A stretch of DNA of 54,360 nucleotides from Bacillota bacterium (GTDB lineage Bacteria > Bacillota > UBA4882 > UBA10575). This document shows, piece by piece, positions 1 to 6,424 of the stretch. The notes below the pieces were generated by a model. It did no database searches. It was not told the DNA's origin and was given only the letters and a program-made list of their open reading frames with translations. The stretch spans positions 1 through 54,360 of the forward strand of contig JAAYGU010000037.1 of NCBI GenBank assembly GCA_012727535.1, read 5' to 3'. The position numbers and the translations under genes were made by a program. The stretch's first letter is position 1. Each line of letters begins with the position of its first letter.

Positions 1-405
1 ACCCGGCACCTGCTCTAGGACCTGTCGAATTCCTTGGGCCGCTTGGGAAATGGCAGTGGCTAGGCTTTGTTCTCCGGCTTTTCCGGGGTGAACAACGAGA
101 AAATCGGCGCCGAGCTCTACTGCGCGCCGGTATTCTTCCACCAACGATCTGATTGATTTTTCGTATAATTCACCCTCTGGTGCCGCCGGATTAGGAAGGT
201 AGGAAAGATGCACCACAATTGGGCCCAAACCAGCCGTCTTCACCCGAGCTTTGAAGGCCGCGACCGCTTTTGGGTCCAGGGGCTTTTTGGCCCAACCCCG
301 TGGGTTGCCGGCAAAAATTTGCAACGCTTCACAGCCTAATTCCTCCGCTTCCGTTACGACATGTGTTAAACCTTTACTGATCGACAGATGTAAACCGATC
401 CGCAT
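1..405 (-). CDS. nfo: Deoxyribonuclease IV (endonuclease IV), N-terminal part
   Basis: AP endonuclease of base-excision repair. Translating the minus strand from the ATG at 405 gives 135 residues that run off the left edge of the window. The start reads MRIGLHLSISKGL, then a segment ending in QIFAGNPRGW, and later FLVVHPGK; these match the N-terminal half of the TIM-barrel Nfo family, including the zinc-ligand His of the V-H-P segment. The start ATG overlaps the stop of the upstream GT4 gene (TAATG), so the two are translationally coupled. The C-terminal half and its remaining zinc ligands lie outside the window. Family assignment is confident; nothing suggests that the gene is broken. Confidence 0.88.
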   Translation of the reverse strand, partial: MRIGLHLSISKGLTHVVTEAEELGCEALQIFAGNPRGWAKKPLDPKAVAAFKARVKTAGLGPIVVHLSYLPNPAAPEGELYEKSIRSLVEEYRRAVELGADFLVVHPGKAGEQSLATAISQAAQGIRQVLEQVPG

Positions 406-1265
406 TATTCTCGCCCCAAATCATCAATGAATTTTAGAACTGCGTTTTTCTCTATCAATTTCGTAAAAGAAATTTTTTCCGCAATTAATTGTAGTGTAAT
501 AAAAATTAAGAGAAGAAGCAAGAGCACGATGGTGTTCCGCTCTAAGATGACGAGCCCAGCTAAGACTGCTCCTAGATAATTGGCACCGGTGTCTCCCAAC
601 ATCCCGCGGGCTTGAAGATCATAGGGGAAATAAGCCACCACCGAACCCAGTAACAGAAAGATCAGATAAAGGGTTGAGGTATCTTTTTTGGTGAGCAAGA
701 ACACCGGCAAGAAGATGATTAATCCGCCAAGAAAGACTTTGAGAGCACGCCCAGGTCTTAAATCAAAGAGATTTAAAATATTGGGCGCTAAAGCCCCTAG
801 TAGGATTCGGGGGAACAGCAACCACCACTCTTCCCGCTGTGTAAAGCCAATCCCCACCGCAAAAATTATGCTGAAGAAGAGACCAAAAAGGGCTTTTAGA
901 CCGCCTGAGGTTAATTCCCCGTGCCGGAGCAGACTGAGATGCCCCTGTAAGCCCTTTTCGTCGTCATTCTTCAGCAGGTCGTCGGCCAATCCCAAGAGAC
1001 CGAAACCAGTCGTATAAAAAAGAAAGGCAAAAAATTCCCCTGGAGTAAAACCGACCGTTAGCCCCAGGAGTTTTAAGAACTGAGGGAGCATCGCCAGGAG
1101 CGGAAAGACCAAGGGAAAAACTAAACCCAAAGCCGCCGGAACTGTTTCCGCCCGGTAATTCTGCTTGACCATCCCGGCTTTGCGCAGCAACTTTTCGATG
1201 AACTTGACTACCAGTTTCGTCAGGAGAAAACCAAGGAAGAAAAATCCTAAAGCCAAAGCCTTCAC
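405..1265 (-). CDS. MraY/WecA-like glycosyltransferase family 4 membrane protein
   Basis: Polytopic membrane protein of 286 residues, related to the polyprenyl-phosphate sugar-1-phosphate transferases. It has the paired Asp motif (LADDLLK, about residue 94) and a second conserved segment NLFDLRPGRALK, which corresponds to the family N-x-x-N-x-x-D region but with Arg-Pro in place of the usual Asp-Gly, so the substrate may differ from MraY. About eight to ten hydrophobic segments are visible. The GTG start immediately follows the stop of the GT2 gene, and the stop overlaps the nfo start. The run of steA, mctB-like, GT2 and GT4 genes suggests a linked envelope-polymer or lipid-carrier function. 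Substrate unknown. Confidence 0.75.
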   Translation of the reverse strand: MKALALGFFFLGFLLTKLVVKFIEKLLRKAGMVKQNYRAETVPAALGLVFPLVFPLLAMLPQFLKLLGLTVGFTPGEFFAFLFYTTGFGLLGLADDLLKNDDEKGLQGHLSLLRHGELTSGGLKALFGLFFSIIFAVGIGFTQREEWWLLFPRILLGALAPNILNLFDLRPGRALKVFLGGLIIFLPVFLLTKKDTSTLYLIFLLLGSVVAYFPYDLQARGMLGDTGANYLGAVLAGLVILERNTIVLLLLLLIFITLQLIAEKISFTKLIEKNAVLKFIDDLGRE

Positions 1266-1940
1266 CTACAGCAAGCGTTTTATAATTACGCCGAGAATAT
1301 CAACCAACTGCTTTCCGCGGTGGATAAACCCGGGTAGATCTTTTCTGGTTTGCCGGTGGTCCATCTCCACCGGAATTTCTCTGATAATCAAACCTTGTCG
1401 CGCCAGATCAATAATCATCGCGACCTCTACACCGAACCCTTCAGCAAATTTACCGTTTAAAGCAGCGATTGCTTTTTTGTTTAAGGCTCTTTGTCCGGAG
1501 AGGGGTGCCGACAGGCGCAAACCGGTATAACTTCGGATCAGCCGACGCGCTAACCACAAGACCAGGCCAAATCCACTTTTTCGTTTCTTCTCCGGGAACC
1601 GGCCGATTACTAAATCAGCTTGTCCTTTCACCACTGATTCCAGGAGTTTCCTCCCTTCGCGAGCAGTCTGGCCTAGATCGGCATCGAGCAACAGTAAAAA
1701 ATCGCCGACTACCTCAGTCAGGCCAAGATTTAAAGCGCCTCCTTTCCCTAAATTCTTGGGTGTTTTGAGTACAATAGCCCCGGCTTCTTCCGCCCGCTGC
1801 GCGGTCTGGTCGTGGGAACCGTCATCAATGACTACAATCCGGACGACACCGGGAATCTTTTGCACGGCTTGTACCGTTTCTGCAATCGTTTTTTCCTCAT
1901 TAAAAGCCGGAATCAGTACGGTTGCTGCTCCTTCTAACAA
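1266..1940 (-). CDS. Glycosyltransferase family 2 protein
   Basis: GT-A fold glycosyltransferase, 224 residues. The nucleotide-binding N-terminus reads VLIPAFNEEKTI, followed by VVIDDGSHDQT and the metal-binding DADLG motif; a GKGGALN segment sits between them. No signal peptide and no clear C-terminal membrane anchor, so it is probably cytoplasmic or peripheral, unlike the DPM1/GtrB proteins that carry C-terminal membrane helices. It starts at a TTG preceded by GGAGG with an 8-nt spacer. It directly abuts the GT4 gene and follows the MctB-like gene by about 20 nt, so these are probably one transcript. The acceptor is unknown; transfer of a sugar to polyprenyl phosphate is a reasonable guess. 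Confidence 0.85.
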   Translation of the reverse strand: MLEGAATVLIPAFNEEKTIAETVQAVQKIPGVVRIVVIDDGSHDQTAQRAEEAGAIVLKTPKNLGKGGALNLGLTEVVGDFLLLLDADLGQTAREGRKLLESVVKGQADLVIGRFPEKKRKSGFGLVLWLARRLIRSYTGLRLSAPLSGQRALNKKAIAALNGKFAEGFGVEVAMIIDLARQGLIIREIPVEMDHRQTRKDLPGFIHRGKQLVDILGVIIKRLL

Positions 1941-1958
1941 GCTTGCGCCCTCCTCAAC

Positions 1959-2858
1959 TTACTGTACGGTCCTCAGTGACGGTTTGAGCGGAAATTTAGG
2001 AAGTAAAGCATGGGCTGATTCTTTCACCCCATAATCGCCTTTTTCTCCAGAGGCTAAGGCCAAGATCAGGGCAACTTGTCCGGGAAGGGTATCAATATTA
2101 TCAACCGTGACCAAGTTGAGGTTTTTGTATTTTTTGACGTATGAACAAGTGACGGAGAGGGGTTCGACCCCAACAATGTTCAATCCTTGCTCTTTGGCAG
2201 CTTTAACGAGGTGGGTGTCAAACTCATCCACCCTAACCTGGCGTTCTTCATAGCTGCCGCCTAGCAAGATGATGGTGTCGATTGCTGCTCCCGCCCGGCC
2301 GTTAATCTGCGCTAAATTATTGGTTTGTAAAGCAGAGATCAGTGCCGTTTCTCCACGGACAAGCTCGCTGACCAGAGTGGTGAAGAGTTGTGCCAACCAG
2401 GTATTATTAACTTCCAATCCGAACAGGGAGGCTAAGGCCGGGCCCTGTAAAGAAAGATCCGGCCATTCACCGAAATTAATTGTAAACGGCACCTGAGCAC
2501 CAGCCTGGGTCAGTACTTTGACCACTTCAGCTGTTAATTCGGGTTCAATCGTATGGTTGGTCTTGATGATACCGATCTTCCGTTCGGTCAGCAAATCTTG
2601 GATGACCAACGGCAGGATTTCTCGGTTAAACTGGCGCAAAACTTCTAATTCGACCGCACTTGCCTTTAGGCCATCCTGCAATAACTTCTTCTCGGCGCGT
2701 AATTGGTCAAATTCCTGTTCTAAACTTAAAATTAGCTTCTCCTGGCCCTTGACGATCTCCTCATTCCCCATTAAGGCACCGCCAATCACAATCCCAATCC
2801 CCAAGGCCAAAAAAACAGCAGCCAGGGAAGATATATAATAGCGAAAATCAATCATCAT
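1959..2858 (-). CDS. MctB-like (copper transporter family) envelope protein
   Basis: Protein of 299 residues with one N-terminal membrane helix (residues about 6-28, YISSLAAVFLALGIG), then a coiled-coil stretch (about 32-65, rich in E/K/Q/L) and an extracytoplasmic alpha/beta domain with a LLGGSYEE turn. This is the architecture of the family annotated as copper transporter/MctB, and in Bacillota and Actinobacteria it is encoded directly after steA. I place the start at ATG 2858 because an AGGAG lies 8 nt upstream; the frame stays open 22 codons further upstream inside steA, but no ribosome binding site supports that. The copper role is known only from mycobacteria; the neighbours here point rather to division or envelope assembly. 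Confidence 0.75.
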   Translation of the reverse strand: MMIDFRYYISSLAAVFLALGIGIVIGGALMGNEEIVKGQEKLILSLEQEFDQLRAEKKLLQDGLKASAVELEVLRQFNREILPLVIQDLLTERKIGIIKTNHTIEPELTAEVVKVLTQAGAQVPFTINFGEWPDLSLQGPALASLFGLEVNNTWLAQLFTTLVSELVRGETALISALQTNNLAQINGRAGAAIDTIILLGGSYEERQVRVDEFDTHLVKAAKEQGLNIVGVEPLSVTCSYVKKYKNLNLVTVDNIDTLPGQVALILALASGEKGDYGVKESAHALLPKFPLKPSLRTVQ

Positions 2859-2869
2859 CTTTGTCGCTC

Positions 2870-3991
2870 CTACAGCTTGATCAAGAGACGCAAGCGTAAC
2901 CAGAGAAGACGGAGCCAATCCCAAGTCACCCGGTTGAGGGATAAGACCAAAATTAGGGGGATAAAAGCAGCTAAACAGATCAAGATGATCTGCCCGGTCT
3001 GAACTTTACTACGGTATAGTCTACTCACACCTCTGGCATCGACTAGAATCGAACCTACTTTTAGCCTAACCAAAAAGGTGCTACCCATACCTTTCCGTCC
3101 TTTTTCCAGAAAATCAATCATGTTGGAATGGGTACCCACCGCCACGATTAAATAGGCCCCTTGTTCGTAAGCCAAGATTAAGGCAATATCCTCACTGGTG
3201 CCGGGGGCCGGGAAGACCACTGCCGGCAAATTAAGCTCATTAAGGCGCTTAAGTCCGGGAGCACGACCATCCTGATAGGCATGGACGACCAATTCCGCGC
3301 CGGATAACAGGGCCCGATCAGAGACACTATCCATATCTCCAATAATTAGATCAGGCTTCAGTCCAAACTCCAGCAGCGCATCTGCTCCCCCATCCACCCC
3401 GATCAGCACCGGCTTGACCTCGCGGATATAGGAATAAATGATTTTTAAATCTTCCCGATAGTTCTGACCTCTGACGACCACTAAGACGTGGCGCTTTTTG
3501 AGCTTGGTTTTAATTTGGGGAATCGGCAATTCTCCGATGATTAAATCTTTCTCGCGCCGGACATATTCGAGCGTATTTTGGATAAAACGATCAAGCTCAA
3601 GATGTAAATTCTCTTTAGCCTGGTCGGAGAGGAGTTGAATGGCTTGAGGCGTTAAGAGGGTGCCGGTTCCCAATATTGCCTCGTCATAAAGGATCTGATT
3701 CTCCTTTACTACGATAACTGCACCTTCCGGCAAGGCGTCAAAACACTCTTTGCCAACCTGATCTAAAATTGGGATACCGGCATTGGTCAGTAAGTCCGGG
3801 CCGAGGTTGGGATAACGCCCGGAGATGGAGGGACTTGCATTGATCACCAGCCGGACTTTAGCTTGGATGAGCGATTCAGCCGCTATCTGGTCGAGATCAG
3901 GATGATCGATCACGGCAATCTCCCCCGGCTGTAACCGCTTTACTAAATTCTTCGTTTTTACGTCCTTTCTTGCTGTCCCGCGAATAACCAA
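2870..3991 (-). CDS. steA: Putative cytokinetic ring protein SteA
   Basis: Protein of 373 residues with a cytoplasmic domain related to thiamine pyrophosphokinase (the segments VDGGADALLEFGLKPDLIIG and DMDSVSD are characteristic) and C-terminal hydrophobic helices at about 325-345. SteA proteins recruit the partner membrane protein SteB to the division site in Corynebacterium; the Bacillota homologs are conserved but little studied. The TTG start has GAGGG 6 nt upstream. It lies 43 nt after spo0A and 11 nt before the MctB-like start, so it probably shares the spo0A transcript. The kinase active site is not expected to be functional in this family. Name by homology, function in spore formers inferred. 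Confidence 0.78.
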   Translation of the reverse strand: MVIRGTARKDVKTKNLVKRLQPGEIAVIDHPDLDQIAAESLIQAKVRLVINASPSISGRYPNLGPDLLTNAGIPILDQVGKECFDALPEGAVIVVKENQILYDEAILGTGTLLTPQAIQLLSDQAKENLHLELDRFIQNTLEYVRREKDLIIGELPIPQIKTKLKKRHVLVVVRGQNYREDLKIIYSYIREVKPVLIGVDGGADALLEFGLKPDLIIGDMDSVSDRALLSGAELVVHAYQDGRAPGLKRLNELNLPAVVFPAPGTSEDIALILAYEQGAYLIVAVGTHSNMIDFLEKGRKGMGSTFLVRLKVGSILVDARGVSRLYRSKVQTGQIILICLAAFIPLILVLSLNRVTWDWLRLLWLRLRLLIKL

Positions 3992-4034
3992 TTTGTTCCC
4001 TCTTACATCCCTGAACTTACTTTCTTCATATTCT

Positions 4035-4820
4035 TCAATTCCTCAATTTAAAGTTCAAACGGATTTTATCGGAAATTTTAGCAATAAAACAGACATTGGT
4101 TGGTTTGCCTTTTTTTTCATCAACCAGATAACCCATTAGCTCATGGAGATAATCGATTTCCCCCCGATTCCAGGCTGTTTCGATCGCAAAGCGCATTGAA
4201 CGTTCCACACGGTTTGGCGTCGAGTTAAACTCGGCGGCGATCCGCGGATAAAGCTTCTTGGTTACTTCATTGACTAAAGACGGTTCTTTAATGCACATTA
4301 AAATCGCCCGACGCAAATAGTTAAATCCTTTAAAATGCGGGGGAATTTTCAATCTTTGAAGAATATCAGTAATCTCCTTTTCGAGCTCAATCTCTTGCCT
4401 GGAAGAATCTGAGGTGAAAACACTAACCGACTGAGGTGCTCTTGCTCCGCAGATTTCGCGGATCCGTTGGGCTAAAACTTGGAAATCAAATGGTTTGATG
4501 ATGAAGTAATCAGCGCCTAAATCAACAGCCATTCTCGTCAATTCTTCATGGCCAAAGGCTGATAAAATGATGACCTTAGGTTTATTATTCATCTTTTTGA
4601 TCTGTTCTAGCACAGCAATTCCATCTAATTTTGGCATAATCATATCTAAAAGCAGTACATCGATACTGGTTGTTCTCACCATTTCTAAAGTCTGAAGCCC
4701 GTCGTTGGCTACCGCGACAACTTGAAGATCATGATTCGAGTCTAGAAAATTTTTGAGAATTTGAGAAAACTCCAGATTGTCTTCTCCGATCCCAATCCTA
4801 ATCTTCCTTGATAACGTCAA
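4035..4820 (-). CDS. spo0A: Sporulation transcription factor Spo0A
   Basis: Master regulator of sporulation entry, 261 residues. The N-terminal receiver domain shows the acidic pair E13-D14, the phospho-acceptor D59 in LLLDMIMPKLDG and the conserved Lys of IIKPFD. The C-terminal Spo0A DNA-binding domain (about 150-255) contains IPPHFKGFNYLR and the recognition-helix region TPNRVERSMRFAIETAW. The TTG start is chosen because GGAGG lies 8 nt upstream and no other start fits. A sigma-H-like promoter lies about 40-65 nt upstream of the start. spoIVB is immediately upstream, the usual Bacillota order. Very confident. Confidence 0.97.
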   Translation of the reverse strand: MTLSRKIRIGIGEDNLEFSQILKNFLDSNHDLQVVAVANDGLQTLEMVRTTSIDVLLLDMIMPKLDGIAVLEQIKKMNNKPKVIILSAFGHEELTRMAVDLGADYFIIKPFDFQVLAQRIREICGARAPQSVSVFTSDSSRQEIELEKEITDILQRLKIPPHFKGFNYLRRAILMCIKEPSLVNEVTKKLYPRIAAEFNSTPNRVERSMRFAIETAWNRGEIDYLHELMGYLVDEKKGKPTNVCFIAKISDKIRLNFKLRN

Positions 4821-4857
4821 CCAGTCCGCCTCCGTTCGTCCTTCATTAATGTTTAAA

Positions 4858-4884
4858 ATTCGTTAAATTATGAAAAAACCCTCT
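4858..4884 (-). promoter_or_regulatory. Sigma-H-like promoter of spo0A
   Basis: On the minus strand, AGAGGGTTT (4876-4884) is followed after 11 nt by AACGAAT (4858-4864). The sigma-H consensus is RnAGGAWWW, an 11-12 nt spacer and RnnGAAT; only one base of the -35 deviates. Transcription would start about 30 nt before the TTG start. In B. subtilis the induced spo0A promoter is also read by sigma-H, so the biology fits. Assigned by eye. Confidence 0.6.
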
Positions 4885-4901
4885 TCGTCACCGCTATTTC
4901 T

Positions 4902-6242
4902 TCAAGATGCATCTCTTTCACTCCGCTTTTGCAGATTCTTTTCCATTTGGAGCATCCATTCGGCAAAGACCCCATACCCGCGGGTTGGATCATTGACAAA
5001 CACATGGGTCACCGCGCCAACCAGTTTTCCATTTTGAATAATGGGACTCCCGCTCATTCCTTGAATAATACCCCCGGTTTTAAGCAACAGTTCTGGATCG
5101 GTTACTTTAATCACCATTCCTTTATCCCGTAAATTACTCTGGTGATATACCTTTTGAATTTCAATCGAAAAGCGACGAATCACGTCCCCGGAGAGAACAG
5201 TCAGAATCTCTGCCGGTCCTGATTTTACTTCACTAATCGTGGAGACGGGAATCGGTTGTGGGTAATAGAGGTTGTTGAGATCGGTGTACAAGGTCCCAAA
5301 AATGCCGATTTCAGTATTGGCAAAGATATCCCCAATAATGTCCGAATGACCGGAGAAGATCCCAATTTTCTCTCCTGGTTCGCCACGGTTACCATGGGTA
5401 ATCCCGGTAATGCGGGCCGCGACAATTTTCCCATTAACGAGAGAAACTTCACTATGACCAAAGCCCAAGATTTTATGGCCCAAAGCTCCATATTGACGTG
5501 ATTGAGGGTTATAGTAAGTAAGTGTACCAACGCCAGCCGCCGGATCTTCAACATACAAGCCCAAGAGATAACTGATGATTCCTCGTTCTCGATCCACTTT
5601 TTTTACCGGCGTTATTTCCAAGTCCAGAGTTTTTCCCCCGCGGACCACTCTCAACATCAAGGTCGAACTCTTTTCTGCTTCGCTTTTAATCAGTGAGTCA
5701 AGCTCACTTAGGCGCCGGATCGTCTGACCATTAATAGCAATGATTAAATCCCCTACTTTAATTCCGGCCTCTTTGGCCGGATAAAATTCACGACCTTGGT
5801 CATCCCGGACCGGAAGATGCCCCGAAACGATTACGCCTTTGGCCGCCACCAAGACCCCAATTGCGTGTCCCCCGGGGATAATCTCCGGCATCTTGACGAT
5901 TTCAAAATTCACCCGGCGAATGGGCAAACCTAAAAACCGGATTTCGATATATCCGTTGCCTTCCCTTTCCGACGTGACCATTACTTCCGAACAATGGCCG
6001 CTCTGGCCTTTTTCGATTTTTGTTCGGCCGTTGATGCCGGTAATCCCGTCGGGCCGGTCGGCGGCTAGATAAATACTGAAGGGTTTTTTCAGCGAAAATT
6101 GAAGCTGTTGTCCGGGGACCAGTCGTAAATTAGTGGGATAAAGTTGTACCTTAATCATTTGGGGAAGGATAAACAGCATAAACAGCCCGAGTAAGAGCAG
6201 AAGAAACCAGGAAAAAAGTTTTTTATAACGGGGTGGCATCAT
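4902..6242 (-). CDS. spoIVB: SpoIVB signalling serine protease
   Basis: Intercompartmental signalling protease that activates processing of pro-sigma-K across the forespore membranes. The 446-residue product has an N-terminal membrane anchor (about residues 9-30), a PDZ domain (about 120-215, with GVLVAAKGV and GDLIIAINGQ) and a C-terminal SpoIVB peptidase domain. The catalytic triad can be read: His in YGALGHKI, Asp of VTDPELL and Ser of QGMSGSPI, with the Asp 15 residues before the Ser as in B. subtilis. The start is ATG 6242 or ATG 6239; GGAGG lies 5 and 8 nt upstream respectively, while an earlier in-frame ATG at 6254 lacks a binding site. The targets SpoIVFA/FB are encoded at 21270-22870. 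Confidence 0.95.
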   Translation of the reverse strand: MMPPRYKKLFSWFLLLLLGLFMLFILPQMIKVQLYPTNLRLVPGQQLQFSLKKPFSIYLAADRPDGITGINGRTKIEKGQSGHCSEVMVTSEREGNGYIEIRFLGLPIRRVNFEIVKMPEIIPGGHAIGVLVAAKGVIVSGHLPVRDDQGREFYPAKEAGIKVGDLIIAINGQTIRRLSELDSLIKSEAEKSSTLMLRVVRGGKTLDLEITPVKKVDRERGIISYLLGLYVEDPAAGVGTLTYYNPQSRQYGALGHKILGFGHSEVSLVNGKIVAARITGITHGNRGEPGEKIGIFSGHSDIIGDIFANTEIGIFGTLYTDLNNLYYPQPIPVSTISEVKSGPAEILTVLSGDVIRRFSIEIQKVYHQSNLRDKGMVIKVTDPELLLKTGGIIQGMSGSPIIQNGKLVGAVTHVFVNDPTRGYGVFAEWMLQMEKNLQKRSERDAS

Positions 6243-6283
6243 ATCTTCCTCCATTAAAACCGCAGCTAAATTGCTTTTAATGA

Positions 6284-6313
6284 TAAATTCCCCGTTAAAA
6301 TAGGCGTTTATAC
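6284..6313 (-). promoter_or_regulatory. Candidate sigma-F-type promoter of spoIVB
   Basis: On the minus strand GTATA (6309-6313) and GGGGAATTTA (6284-6293) are separated by 15 nt, against a sigma-F consensus of GYWTA, 15-16 nt, GGnRAnAnTW (one mismatch). spoIVB of B. subtilis is expressed in the forespore from sigma-F and sigma-G, so the site is plausible, but the pattern is loose. Confidence 0.4.
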
Positions 6314-6340
6314 GATGAAAAATAAAGGGACTTTGGAAAG

Positions 6341-6369
6341 AAAATAGCCGCGTACAGCGCGGCTATTTT
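6341..6369 (-). terminator. Rho-independent terminator after leuS
   Basis: A perfect 12-bp stem (6341-6352 with 6358-6369) with a 5-nt loop; the GC core is flanked by A and T runs on both sides. It lies about 55 nt after the leuS stop and separates leuS from spoIVB. Confidence 0.85.
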
Positions 6370-6424
6370 CGATACTTTAATCATTTCCACCAAAACCGGG
6401 CGGTCTACTCCCCTTGCCTCATGA

